DNA of 64,000 bases from Mytilus trossulus (taxonomy: Eukaryota; Mollusca; Bivalvia; Mytilida; Mytilidae): assembly GCF_036588685.1 (NCBI RefSeq), contig NC_086383.1, positions 339,203 to 403,202 of the forward strand, written 5' to 3'. The notes beneath the pieces are model-generated. The model was given only the letters and a program-made list of their open reading frames with translations, ran no database searches and was not told the origin of the DNA. This document shows positions 22,919 to 34,569 of the stretch, in pieces. Within the stretch, counting starts at the first letter, position 1; the number at the start of each line of letters is the position of its first letter. Made by a program: the position numbers and the translations under genes.

Positions 22919-23575
22919 GTGGATTGATATGTTATCACAAACTAAAAGCACATTGCATGCACAACTTATACTTAATAAATCATGTCAAAGCCTACTGGCA
23001 TTGCACTGATTATCAAATGCGAATATTTAAGTCTTACATCAGTTTCACGTGTCAACCATGATCAAATGTAATTATTAAATATATATATATAAAAGTTGAT
23101 AATGTCGAGATACATATCCTTTTTTGAAATGTTTCATCAAAATAAAACAAATCTATATATAACAACTAAACGTCAGTATTGGCATCATACGTGGTGTCCT
23201 TTCAATTTATATAGTGTTTAGTATGAAATAAAATAACTAAATTACTAAACTCCGATGAAAATAAAACGGCCAGTATCTGTGTATAACGTTTAGAAATTTA
23301 GCCACTGTGGTTTTATTAAAAAGATAAGACCAGGAACAAATAATGATGAGCATGCACCTCTAGAGATATACTTGGTAAGTTATCTCAATATGACGTATTT
23401 TGTTTTAAACTTATATTTCACTTTGAATTATTATGACGGCCTTTTACTGTTTGTCTCATATGCCAACTTAGCACATCGCATTATTGTTATTTGTCCATTA
23501 TTGGTTTGAAAATGAACAAAATCTTATACAAAGTGTGTTACTTGTACACTTGTTCACTTGTATCAAGTTTATTTT
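22919..23575 (+). other. Duplicated non-coding block (unit 1)
   Basis: Homologous to 36100-36906. No coding signal. Confidence 0.45.
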
Positions 23576-23737
23576 GGTTGCGTTCAATATCGTAGAGGCT
23601 ACAGATATGTTTGTCTACTGAACAAGTAGCTAGCCTAGCTTCTTTCAATATCTATGGAGCAACTAGGTCCGCTACAATTTCAATATTCCTAAATCTACTT
23701 AGCCCTATGTAGCCGCTACGATATTGAACGCCACCCA
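23576..23737. mobile_element. MITE with long terminal inverted repeats (copy in unit 1)
   Basis: Left end GGTTGCGTTCAATATCGTAG; right end CTACGATATTGAACGC then CACCC. The inner parts GGCTACA and TGTAGCC also pair. The orthologous copy at 36907-37068 shows it was present before the duplication. No target-site duplication is clear. Confidence 0.75.
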
Positions 23738-24724
23738 GGTACATTGAATAAGATATAAAGCATTCAATGGACTATTACGTGTGATTTTCTGGAAATAAAT
23801 GTATAAAGTTTGAGTTTTCCAAAGATAAGTCATGAGTATATGTTTCCGTTAAGTCTCTTGATTTTAGTGTTTTACTCTGTTAATTAGGTTTTGAATTAGT
23901 TTGTTTTAATAAAAACAATATGCTATAGCATATGAACAAGTGCTTTACAATTATGTAACAAGGAAGTTTGTGTTCTCTCTCTTTGCTTAACTCCTTTATA
24001 AATATTTTGAATGATGTAGATATGTAGAGGTAGACCGCAACACATGTTTATCCAGGACTCGAATGACTGTTTTCCTGTTAATTGTTTTACATGTTTATAT
24101 TTTAGGCCTATTACATCTTATTAACGCGTTATGTTTGCTTATTTGTAAAGGCCGCACGGTTACCTAGTTTGCTAATGTTCAATGTCATGTGGTCTCAGGT
24201 GGAGAATTATCTCATTAATTATCATACTATCTTATCAAAATCTAAGTAATGAAGGCATAAGAAAGTTGAAACCGGAAATGAATATCCCATAGTAGCCAAT
24301 GGGTCAATACGGAAAAACTGCATTGGCCTTGTCCGAAATGCGATATAACTGTTGATGTCTATCGACACCTAAACGTCTTCAATACAGCAGATGCTGCTAT
24401 ATTCGTGTAAAGAATGATTGTATATATCATTTAAAAAAAAATGAAGGTATGCTTCAATTTCCGTTGATGTAAGTGTTTTTCACTGTCATGACTGTTGCGC
24501 AGCAGCTTTTCAGATCTTTGTTTTAATAAAAACAATTAGATATATGAACAATGGATGATTTGATTCTCTTTTTTTTTGTTTCAGCTTCTCTAAATGACTG
24601 CTTCAAGTAATTCATGCTGAAATTTTATCGTGTGGTTTTCTTCGTTGTGGTGTTATGCTATTGTTTCATAAAAAGGGTGAAGGTTTGGTACCAATAAAAC
24701 GTTTAGTCCCGCTGCAAATGTTTT
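23738..24724 (+). other. Duplicated non-coding block (unit 1)
   Basis: Matches 37069-38060. It contains a diverged repeat A/B tail at about 24110-24230 (GGCCGCACGGTTACCTA, GAGAATTATCTCATTAA). Confidence 0.4.
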
Positions 24725-25010
24725 GCACCTGTCCTAAGTCAGGAGTCTGTTGAAAATACTTGTCGTTTGTTTATGTAATTTATACGTGTTTCTCGTTTTT
24801 CTTTTTTTCATATAGATTGGACCGTTGGATTTCCCGTTTGAATGGTTTTACACAAGTAATAAATTATTGTTGGGCCTTTTATAGCTTTTTGTTCAATGTG
24901 ATCCAAGGCTCCGTGTTGAAGGCCTTACATTGACCTATAATGGTTTACTTTTATATATTGTTATTTGGATTTAGAGTTATCTCATTGCCACTCAGACCAC
25001 ATCTTCCAAT
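24725..25010 (+). repeat. Dispersed repeat A/B copy (unit 1)
   Basis: CACCTGTCCTAAGTCAGGAG, TTGGACCGTTGGATTTCCCG, ATCCAAGGCTCCGTG and CTCAGACCACATCTTCC in order. Orthologous to 38060-38347. Confidence 0.7.
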
Positions 25011-25609
25011 GTATATGTATTGGGTTAGTAAGAAACAATTGTTTAGCTATAATTCAAGGAATTTAATTTTCTTTCAAATTTTCTTTTTTTTATTTTATAC
25101 TAGGCACTTTAATAGTTCACCTACTTAGTATTTTCTTTTCTCTCATTATTGGAGGCCTCACGATGACCTATAGTTGTTTAAATTGTATGTTATGTAGTGT
25201 ACCTTGGAGAGTTGATCCATTGACAATTATACAACATCAATTCTGTTATCATTCTAAATACTGTAAAACATACTTAATCTTTGTTGTTCATTTGTATCTA
25301 CATGTGATTTCCTAAAACAATGTTAAATATCTGTATGTTCTGCTGTTGTCTCTTCTTTGGTTTGGTTGGTGTCTCTTAGACACATTCCACATGTTCGTTT
25401 TCATGTAACCTGACTGACCCATTTTCTGTCACATACATATTTGTCTTTTTGTTAAAAAAACGTTTATGAACTGTTGAGTCAAACCTATTTTTTTTATATT
25501 TTTTTATCTTAATTTGTTTAAATAGATTTAATGAAAGTAGTATGCTGTTTTTCGTATCTTTATCAAACCGTTGTGTACGGACAGCTCGAACAAAAAATAT
25601 CATTCATAA
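25011..25609 (+). other. Duplicated non-coding block (unit 1)
   Basis: Matches 38348-38845 except for small indels. An RT-element tail fragment lies at about 25345-25395. Confidence 0.4.
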
Positions 25610-25683
25610 ATAGTTATCAAAAGTACCAGGATTATAATGTTATACGCCAGACGCACGTTTCGTCTACATAAGACTCATAAAAA
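25610..25683 (+). mobile_element. Short repeat F insertion absent from unit 2
   Basis: TACCAGGATTATAATG, CGCCAGACGCACGTTTCGTC and ATAAGACTCATAA form repeat F. Unit 2 has the empty site (CATTTATAAAAATATCC near 38846). Confidence 0.65.
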
Positions 25684-26307
25684 ATATAAAAATATCCTTT
25701 AAACAGAATGAAAATTAGAAAACATCGCAAAATAAACCTATCTTGCTTTTTACTCGTATTTCACTTCATTTTATTTCCTTTCTGTACATTTAAACAAGTA
25801 TTTAACACTTATGTATTTTTTCTAAATATTTATTAAATTATAAGCCAATAGGGACAAAAATTGTAAGTTTCCAGCAGGAAAATATTGTATTTTTGTTTTA
25901 AATAATAGAAGTATTGTGGAGGGCAGGGTCTGTTTAGCCACGTTAAAGTTTACTGTCATTACATCAATACAATACTGATAATTCATTTTAACTTCACGTG
26001 TCAATCACAAATCAAATATAACAATTAAGACGAATATAACGTTGAATATCTCCAGTGGTATTTTTTTTTAAATGTTTTATAAAAGCATGTAAAGTCTGCA
26101 TCTAAAGTCAGTAATGGTGTCATATGTATTTGACCTTTCAATTGATATAGTGTTCAGTATTAAGTATCAAATTCTAGAAATAAATGAACTCCGAGGAAAT
26201 TTCAAACTGGAAAGTATGTGTGAATAACGTTTAGACAATTATCCACTGCGGTTCCCTTGAAAGGACAAGACAATGATCATGCAACTTAGGAGCTATATAA
26301 ACTCATT
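25684..26307 (+). other. Duplicated non-coding block with exon-1-flank similarity
   Basis: The stretch 25690-25890 (AACATCGCAAAATAAAC, TTATTTCCTTTCTGTACA, AAACAAGTATTTAACACTTATG) resembles the flanks at 20870-21060 and 29640-29880. No exon follows it. Confidence 0.45.
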
Positions 26308-26460
26308 AAAGATACCAGGACTAAATTTAGTATATACGCCAGAAGCACGTTTCGTCTACTAAATAAAATTAAAACTTCAGATAAAGTACGAATTTGGAGA
26401 GCATAAGATGCAAAATTCCTAAAAGTTTGGCAAAATACAGCTAAAGCAATCTAAGAAACG
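26308..26460 (+). repeat. Dispersed repeat F
   Basis: GATACCAGGACTAAATTTAG, CGCCAGAAGCACGTTTCGTC, AAAGTACGAATTTGGAGAGC and GGCAAAATACAGCTA follow the order seen at 53826-54015. Confidence 0.6.
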
Positions 26461-27649
26461 CCGCTTTATTTAAAAACAAATTAAACTTTTGTATACACTT
26501 AATTTATTAATATAACAATATCAATGATAATTTATGTCAGCACAAACAGTGCTGACTACTGGGCTTGTGATATCACATTTTAAAATGTTTTGTTTATTTC
26601 GGTGCCCTGTAAAATGTTCACTTCTAAATTTTCCCGACATTTTGGTACAAACAGAAAATAGAAAAATATCAACGACAATTTGTTTAATTCCACCATATCT
26701 TGTTAATGTGTCTGGTCAGCGCATGTGTTTTCTTTCGGTGGTCGTTTTTGTAGAGGCGGAGCTAGAGTATGTAGGTAATGAGTTATCTCAATAGTACGTT
26801 CATTTTGCAACTCATCTTTCAATTTGAGTTATTAAGACGGCCTATTACTGTTAGTTGCATATGCTCACATATCACATCGCATTATTGTTATTTCGTCGTT
26901 ATTGGTTTGAAATGAACATAATCGCAAACAAAGTGTGTCTTTATAACACGTGTATATTTGTATACATAAGATATAAAGCAATCAAAGGACTCTTTTATGC
27001 GATTTACGGGAAAGGTTTGTATAAAAATAAGAATGGAGTTTGGATTCGACTGATGAATCATAAAGAAGACATGTTTCGGTTAAGTCCATTGATATAAGTG
27101 ATTTATTCGCTTTATCAGGTTTTCAATCTGATTGTTTAAACAAAAACAATAAAATCAATAAATGTGTTTGTAGATAAATGTTTTTTGTGTTCTGTTAAAT
27201 TGTTACGTTTAAAATTGTTACATGGTGACAACTGCTGTTTTGACTACTTCATTCATTGTGTCTGTTAAGTAAACGCATCATTGTTAATGTAACGGAATTT
27301 GACGAGACTGTCATCAAAGAAAGTGGGTTAGCATAACAGAACTAGGTTTATTCCACCATTTTCTACAATTGCAAATGCCTCTACTAAGTCAGGGATTACA
27401 GTTCTTGTTCATTCCCTTTAATGCGTTTTTTATTTGAATTTTGTGATGTTATTATGGTTTTTCCTAATTAATTTTCCTCTAAGTTCAGTATTTTTTTTAT
27501 AGATTTTACTTTGTATATATCATCTGAACAAGTGTTTCAAAATTATTTAACCAGGAAGGTTTTTGTTCTCTCCTTGCCTAACCTCTTAACCGACAGCTTT
27601 ACATATTTCAAGAGATACAGAGGTTACAAATGATAATAACTAAGGATTT
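26461..27649 (+). other. Duplicated non-coding block (unit 1)
   Basis: Matches 39170-40490. Two short frames (26534-26794 and 26855-27097) have counterparts in unit 2 (39210-39419, 39510-39722), but the similarity is equally strong outside the frames, so protein conservation is not shown. Confidence 0.4.
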
Positions 27650-27838
27650 GCTTATCACAGGAGTAAATTACCTTAGCGGTATTTGGAACAACTTTTTTGG
27701 AATTTTGGACCCACGATGGAATTCACCTTTGAGCTGTTTGGCTTTTTAACTGTTTTGATCTAGGCGTCACTGACTAGTCTTATGTAGACGAAACGCGCGT
27801 CTGGCGTACTAAATTATAATCCTGTATCTTTGAAAACT
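27650..27838 (-). repeat. Dispersed repeat F, minus strand
   Basis: TATGTAGACGAAACGCGCGT and CTGGCGTACTAAATTATAAT with the inverse of the CCAAATAC...AGTACG body. The unit 2 counterpart is at 40495-40698. Confidence 0.65.
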
Positions 27839-28114
27839 ATATATCCAGGACTCCAATGAATGTTTTTCGTTTAACTGTTTTACATTTGTATTTTCGGGGC
27901 TTATTCAAACTTACTAACGGGGTATGCTTGCTTATTATTGTCAGGTGGAGACTTATCTCGTTTACTATCATTCTACATATTTGTATGATTTTGAAAACTG
28001 TTAACTTAGAAACTGTTTCGTCCTATATTTTTTATATCTTCATGCGTTGTCCCTAAATTGATTTAATGAAAAGTGTTATACTGTGTTTCGTATCTGTATC
28101 AAACCGGTGTATAT

Positions 28115-29614
28115 GAGACAATATATGAACAAGTCTACTTTCCATGTCCCCCACTTCACCAGCAATTATTTGTTTATTCAACCATATTTTTTAAAAATAT
28201 TAAATTTCAGTATAAACTAAATTATTTAATGCATCAACTTCTGCCAATTAAACACTCATTCTTGTATTTCTTCCAATAAAATATTGTAATTTAAATGTTC
28301 AACCCCCCTAAAATCATGTTGTCCCCTGTGTTTTTTTTTGAAAAATAAATCATTCAAATCATATCCAAATTAATTCAACAGGCGTCCGATTCTCTCATAT
28401 ATGATAATTATATTATATAATAAACTTGCCCCTCATTTGTCTTTTTATATTATAACTAGAGCATGTAATAAAATTTTGCGAATTTTAAGACAAAACAATT
28501 TGTCCCCAGGGGTGATTTCCCTCCTGTTACCACAAGATTTTTTACCTGTTGAAACGTTTACAAGACCAAGAGTAATTTTCCCATTATGTATTTTGAAGAG
28601 CATCATTTCCTGAATTCATTAGTACAAAGAAATAGATGGAAAGGCGGCCAGGTTTGAAAATTCAAGCCCATCCAAAGTACGAATTTATAGAAAAATACTT
28701 TATGGTGTTCTATCCTTTTATAGCCTTTTCTTACACTTTCTGAGAATAATTTTATGTGTGCACCACAACATAAGTGTTTTTATATCATCTTTTTAAATGT
28801 TATATGTCACAGGAAATACACTTACATTTAATGTGATAAAAAGGACAAAAACTATCGCGTAATTCCATTCTGTTACGTTCTGTCATGTTTCCTTATAAAA
28901 AGTAAGAGCATAAGCATCATCAGTAACAGGAAGGATGCTTAAGACAATTTCACTAAAGAATCGAAAAGTTTATCTACTATATGCCAACCATTTCCTTTAA
29001 TTTATGTTATCACCACCTTATCCAGAAATTTAAAAATAATACACAGTATATTGAATAAAAAAATAGAGTTTTTCCCTTTGATAACAGCAGAGAACATTGT
29101 GCAATTCTAGTATAGTAGATAGTAACATCAAGGAATTTATTTTAGAATTTTTCATTACCTAGGCAGATTTTTCATCTTGCAAATACAATTTCAAAGGATA
29201 AATGACATTGTTTGCTGTTATCTTCCAATTGTGACCAATTTGAAATGATGTATTTTTCTTAAACTTTAAAATAAAGCAGAAAAAAACTCTGTCCTGTTAC
29301 CGTTTTCCTGTAACTCAAGATTCTTTCATGTTACCGACATATCTGACTATATTTAAGTGTATTTCTAAAATCAATAATTGGCATTTGATAAACTATTGCA
29401 GGATATACTAGTAAACCCTAAATAGTGTCTTAAACTTATTTCGTTACCTTTTAGAAACTTTTTAAAATTGGTACACAATTGTTTGAATTACAGACAACAG
29501 TTCCTAGATCCACAATGTGTGTTCTTCGATTCGTGTTATTAAAATACCGGGTCTAAAGATTATTATTTTTTTTTCTTTATTGCAAAAAAATTGACTTTTT
29601 TCAGATATTGTCTC
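28115..29614. mobile_element. 1,500-bp terminal-inverted-repeat element
   Basis: Exact insertion relative to unit 2. Unit 2 reads GTGTATATGCACAA near 40961, while unit 1 has GTGTATAT, 1,500 bp, then ATATGCACAA. The target-site duplication is ATAT (28111-28114 and 29615-29618). Ends are GAGACAATATATGAAC and the inverse of GAGACAATATCTGAAA, an imperfect inverted repeat of about 22 bp. The inside is AT-rich and has no transposase-like frame; the longest frame is 70 residues (28401-28613). It is most likely a non-autonomous DNA transposon. The superfamily cannot be assigned from these ends. Confidence 0.75.
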
Positions 29615-29639
29615 ATATGCACAAATCGAATAAAATTAT

Positions 29640-29920
29640 ATCATCCCATGAACAAAATGAAAGTTTAAAACATCGCAAAATAAACTTAACATAATTGCAA
29701 CACGTTTTTCACTTTATTTTATTTCCTCACTGTACAGTTGAACTTGTATTAAACACTTATGATTAGTATCCTTCTATGTATTTAAGAAATCATAAGCCAA
29801 TGAAAGTTTCTTTAGGATCAAGAATTGTAAATGTCCAACAGGGCTGTCACATTTCGAATACACTGCTCTTATAAAATAATGTTATTTAATGATTTCAACT
29901 TTGATAATTTCTTTTTTTAG
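29640..29920 (+). promoter_or_regulatory. Upstream flank and 3' splice site before exon 1 of gene 2
   Basis: Conserved with 41020-41272 of gene 3. It ends in a T-rich tract and TTTTTTTAG at 29912-29920, just before ATTCATCATGG. The AG suggests that a 5' untranslated exon lies further upstream; it was not located. No clear TATA box can be named in such AT-rich DNA. Confidence 0.45.
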
Positions 29921-29927
29921 ATTCATC

Positions 29928-30243
29928 ATGGACCAGGAAAATGACGATAAAAAGCATATGATTGGAATAAGAAAACTTACATACTTGAAGACATATGGGG
30001 TTAAACGTTTTCCCTACCGTGGAAAGCGCAAATACACGCCATTGGTTTACCAATCTGATGATGGAGGAATCGTTATCTCAAATGACGTTTTCGGATTGAC
30101 AATCAGACAGTTTGAACGGATGTTTAAAGATTGTTTAGATAGAAGAAAAACAAACGAAAGCTGGATAATGAATCTTCGATATCCTGACAAAGCTTCAAAT
30201 GAATATCTGGAATTCTTAAATAAGTGTACAGACTGCAATAAAG
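29928..30243 (+). CDS. cGLR gene 2, exon 1 (N-terminal domain)
   Basis: Starts at the ATG of ATCATGGACC and runs 105 codons plus one base to the donor AAAG-GTAACT (GT at 30244). The phase-1 end joins the acceptor TAG-AG at 30985/30986 to give a Glu codon and an open frame, which strongly supports the splice. The domain is basic and compact. Notable parts are KRFPYRGKRKYTPLVYQ, GGIVISNDVFGLTIRQFERM and ESWIMNLRYPDK, ending in a C-x-x-C (CTDC). I do not recognise it with confidence. The T-x-x-x-FE ... W-x-x-x-x-R spacing loosely recalls SAND domains, which is only a hypothesis. An internal in-frame upstream ATG at 29889 lies in the presumed intron and is rejected as the start. Confidence 0.78.
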
Positions 30244-30985
30244 GTAACTTGTTTTTGTTTTTCATCACAAAATAGAGAATTTGATTTGTGTCTAAAATGT
30301 TGATGCAGAACACATATAGCAATAATCTTGAAAGATTAAAAAAAACATGTGATAATTTAGAACCATAAGTCAGAGACAAATAGAGTCAGGACCATATAAT
30401 TCAGACGTTGTCTTTTGTCTTTGTATATCATCATACTTATTTATTGATTGTTCGTTTATCTTTTTTTTATCCAACCAATCGATTGTTTTGCTTAACGCTA
30501 TTTTGAAAAACCTTGATTATTGTAATAACAACACCATGGCCTATTTTTCCTTTCTAGTTTTTGTATAGATTGGACTGTTAGATTTCTTTTTTGACAAGTT
30601 TTACACTAAAATGTGCTGGGTTCCTTTACAGCGTGCTGTTTGATTTGAACCAAGCGTCCGTGATGCAAACCGTTCTTTGAACTTTAACGGTTTACTTTCT
30701 TCTTAACCATGTTAACAGACAACCAGACTAAAAAAAAAACCAATTTAGAGAACAATAGAATTTACTATAAACAACTGAATGATAGTTCTTCATCTTCATG
30801 TTAAGTAATAGGCCGATGATACGCCAGGGGCAAAACATCCAACAATACAGTTTGTTCAATTGGTTGTAAGATTCCATATTTGTCATTATGTAACGCATCT
30901 CGGGGTATGTACCTATATATTACAAACGTCATTATACGTCATAAATATGGAGAATTATATTTATATTTCTTTATTTATTTGATAG
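30244..30985 (+). other. Intron of gene 2
   Basis: 742 bases from GTAACT to TTTGATAG. It holds a diverged repeat B fragment at about 30543-30715. It is nearly identical to the gene 3 intron (41587-42347). Confidence 0.7.
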
Positions 30986-32961
30986 AGTTTTTGTCTTGGA
31001 CTGAAAATGATTCTATAAACAACCACTTGGTTAAACACCTGATAAGAACAATAGGTAATGAAATAGACATACGTAAAAGACAACTTTTGTTTATCTTACA
31101 TGATATAATATCCAATGCACATGACGAAAATTTAACACAAATATCCAGTGGGAGTTTAGCAGAAGGACTGGATTTACCTGGAAGTGACATAGATATCATG
31201 TTTGTCGATGAAATAGTAAACGTAACATTGATTAAAAGAAATATTAAACATCCGGTACAACGTACTGAAGTATTTATGGAGACAGATGCTGATCATCCTG
31301 GATTTACTAGACTCAGGTTGGTAGCAGGAGGGACAAGAAAAAGCACTTTTGTATCTCCGAAATGTTTTGTCAGTACACACACAGGTCAATATTTATCAAC
31401 GACCACCTTTGTAAATCGTCTAAAGCAGAAACACCAGAAGCATCAGCAGAATTTCACAATACACGGTCCCTGCTTATCAGATAAAAATCAAACTTTTGAT
31501 TTTGCATGCTGCCTGAGAAGTACATATTTGCCGTACAATTCTTTGCCCTGGATATTCCGTTATCGACGGCAATGGCCCCCTAATGTCACCATTGACAGGA
31601 TAATAAATAACGGTTGTTTGTTAGTACCAATAGGACCCAGGATTATGCCAAATTGTGATTTGTTATGGAGAATATCTTTCTCAGTGGCAGAAAAACAACT
31701 TGTACATTCGTTTAATTTCACCCAATTCTTGTGTTACGGTCTTCTTAAATTAACATTAAAGCGTATCGTAAACACAAACGACGATGTCAAAGATTTAATG
31801 TGTTCTTACTTTTTGAAGACGGCTTTATTCTGGGTCTCAGAGGAAGTAGATATTGACACATTTAAATTACCTAACTTGTGTATTTGTTTTTCTCTTTGCC
31901 TAAATAAGCTGATATCATGGGTAAACACCTGTTACTGTCCAAACTATTTCATACCTGAACACAACATGTTCTTAGGAAAGATCAATCAATATAACAATTA
32001 CTCACTACTCAGTGTACTGAATAGTATAAAGTATAGTGGAATTAGTGGATTGATGCAGAATTTATTTCATTCTTATCCTTGTAAAAAAAAGTGTTATCCA
32101 CCATATAGTGAAACCAGCGTACAATCAATAATAATGTTAGACTTTCTGTTTTACAGAATTCCTCATACGTTGAAGAATGGTTCGAGAATGACGTCAAATC
32201 TTACAAAAATATATAAAGTACTAAAATATATTAATTTTTTAGAAAATTCTGAATCGTCTACATTTCATATTAGTGTTTGTAAGTTTCATTATGCTTCCAT
32301 CAGTCAACTTGCTGTACAACTGTTACCACCACCGAATACAAATTATAACATAAGCACAAGTTATCATAGACATTTACAAAACGGTATACAGAAGGATGCT
32401 GTGTCAGGTTGGTTGTTATACGCGTCGTTTTATTATGTAACAGGACAGTTCAATGTAACACTCAAACTTACAGAGTATGTCCTATCAAAATTTTTTCCTG
32501 AGATGGTGCAATTAGGTGGGATTTACTACAGTGATGCAGATATAGATAATTACAGACATAATGTACATTATTCTATGTCATTGAATGCAAGGATGAAAAC
32601 AATTGTTGTAGATAAGGTGTTGTACATACCGCACTCATCATTAATACCAAAAGAACTAGCGATGGAGGTAAAAGACAGTGTGTTCTTGATACCACCGTTT
32701 ATAATGTCTAACTGTCTCAGATTTTTATGCTATCATCATATTGGTGATACTTTCAACAGACAACTGGCACTACGTCATTTACATTTCGATGATCATATGT
32801 CAACTATTGTATTATCTAATACATTTACACTACTTGGAGTATGTTTTGAGATTTCCGGTGATAAGGACGCCGCTTTTCATTATTATGATGTTGCTTTGCA
32901 ATGCGATAGTTACATATGCAGTTCAGCAGAAAAAAGGAAGTCAAGACTTTTAAACATCTAG
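30986..32961 (+). CDS. cGLR gene 2, exon 2 (catalytic and C-terminal domains)
   Basis: Continues exon 1 to a TAG stop, giving 763 residues in total. In spliced numbering Gly161-Ser162 lie in SSGSLAEGLDLPGSD, Asp173 and Asp175 form SDIDIM, and Asp277 in QTFDFACC is the likely third metal ligand. Mab-21 C-lobe landmarks follow: QWPPNVTIDR, LLVPIGP, WRISFSVAEKQLVHSF, FLKTALFWVSEEVD and CPNYFIPEHNMFLGK. The last 70 residues contain a TPR-like helix pair (NTFTLLGVCFEISGDKDAAF). All three acidic positions and the GS loop are present, so enzymatic activity is plausible. Members of this family sense ligands in the cytosol and make nucleotide messengers for STING-type receptors, but neither ligand nor product can be read from sequence. 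Several Mab-21-fold proteins are inactive, which remains the main alternative. Confidence 0.85.
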
Positions 32962-33163
32962 ATCAAAGTTGTATCGCTGCATGATAATGTCGTTCTATCG
33001 ACAACTCTTATCTATAAGGCCAAACTAAATATACATGTGTTATCGAGTTACACAATGTAATGGATGTTAGTTTTTTTTTAATTGAAATTAAATCACGAAA
33101 CAATAATGTATAGATAAAATGTCGAAAAAATCTGATATGTACATAGTACGTTCTTATGTTGCG

Positions 33164-33169
33164 AATAAA
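33164..33169 (+). terminator. Candidate poly(A) signal of gene 2
   Basis: AATAAA about 200 bases after the stop of gene 2. In such AT-rich DNA the chance of a random match is high. Confidence 0.35.
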
Positions 33170-33204
33170 TTATACAAAATTGTGATCTTTTAACAACAGA
33201 ATGA

Positions 33205-33690
33205 TGATTTAATTATTTCATCAAACGAGTGGATAACAACTGTCATATTCCTGGCTTGGTACATATCTTTTCTTATGTAGAAAATGATAAAACCGTGGTG
33301 TATCACGAGCTATATTATAAATGGTGTCTCATTTTGTCGACTGGGTCCTGAAAAACGTACTTTGCGGATGGATTTAACTCATTTATGAAGTCCATTCAAT
33401 GACCTCAGATATATCAAACATTTGCCCTTTGCTCTGTGGCTAGTTGAATCATTGACACTTACCTAATTGCTATCAACTCGTTATTTGGTTCAAACAAGTA
33501 AAACCAGTTTCTACACGGCGTGATTCCATTCATCGTGTACATTTGGATAAAACTGATCAGGTACCAGAATGAAAATATAGAGCATTTATTTAACTGTTAC
33601 ATGTGATTACTGGGAAATAAATGTATAAACAAAAATGGAGTTGAGTTGCGATAGAAATCCTGTGTAATTAACTTGCTTTTTCTGTGTTGA
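33205..33690. other. Intergenic sequence with fragment of repeat H
   Basis: ACGAGTGGATAACAACTGTC, ATTCCTGGCTTGGTACA matches part of the repeat at 55430-55570. The rest has no gene signal, though 33540-33660 echoes the non-coding blocks at 23750 and 37070. Confidence 0.4.
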
Positions 33691-34035
33691 GTGTGCTAAA
33701 GACTCGACGTTAGCTGATTAGGAGAGACTCAAATAGTAACAGGTCAATGCAGCTTATCGTAAACATATAACGTAGCGGATATACACACAGCCAGCTCATT
33801 ACACGTTTTTAAATGATTCCTTTTCTTCGATTGCACTATGAATCCTACCGTGAAGAAGACAGTGTGAAAGACTCGAAGTAAGCTAATTAGGAGAGACTCA
33901 AATAGCAAGTGGTCAATGTAGCTTATCTTGAATATATAACATGGCAGATATAGACACAGCCAGCTCATTATACATTAGTAAATGATTCTTATTTTCCGAT
34001 TACACTATGAAACCTACCGTGAAGAAGATACAAGA
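33691..34035 (+). repeat. Two-copy tandem repeat, 171-bp unit
   Basis: AAAGACTCGACGTTAGCTGA (33698) and AAAGACTCGAAGTAAGCTAA (33868) start matching copies. Both contain TTAGGAGAGACTCAAATAG, CACAGCCAGCTCATTA and CCTACCGTGAAGAAGA. Confidence 0.8.
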
Positions 34036-34569
34036 AAATTATTATCTGAACTTGTCTTGTAACATTCAGGGTGGATTTTTGTCAACTTTGTTAGATGTAA
34101 TTTCTGATTATACGTCCAAACATTTTTTGTCTTATGCTGTTTACAATTAATTTGTATTATGCGAATATTAAGTATTTGACAATAATAAATCAGACAAATT
34201 AACAAATATTGCTCTTTACTCGTCTGCGTTCTAATAATGGATCACCGCAAATGACACAATGATAAGAATCGAAAGTCGTACCCCCAAGCATGTAAACTAT
34301 TTCCGTTTTAAAATGTAACAAAACACTAAAAATTATTTAAACAATTGACGATTATAAATTAACATATATAATACAAATGTAATGTATGCATAACCACAAG
34401 TCAAAAGCGAAGTAAAGAAGTTGAAACCGGAAGTGAATGTCCAGTAATAGCCAATGGACCAATATGGAAAAACTGTATTGGCCTTGTCCGAAAAGCAATA
34501 TAAACTATTGAGTTCTATCAACAAGCCAACGCCATCAGTATTGCACATGCTGCTATATTCGTATTTAGG

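Larger units (their letters stand above)
19725..33200 (+). repeat. Tandem duplication unit 1 (ends in gene 2)
   Basis: Block-by-block homology to 34140-44530, for example TGATAAGAATCGAAAGTC (19827/34260), GAAACAATTGTTTATCT/TTAGCT, TTCCAGCAGGAAGTTTTTCTTC (21039/35927), CAAAGCCTACTGGCATTGCA (22986/36327), TTAGTCCCGCTGCAAATG (24702/38041), the cGLR exons, and GTGTTATCGAG in the 3' flank. This unit is longer because of the 67-bp satellite and the 1,500-bp element. Confidence 0.8.

Noticed and set aside
26534-27097. Two short frames with counterparts in unit 2 (39210-39722)
   Set aside because: Identity is as high outside the frames as inside, so it reflects the recent duplication and not protein constraint.
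30880-30985. N-terminal 35 residues of the long frame of gene 2 (and the like in genes 1 and 3)
   Set aside because: They lie before a strong phase-matched 3' splice site and include the polypyrimidine tract. The spliced join to exon 1 explains the gene better.
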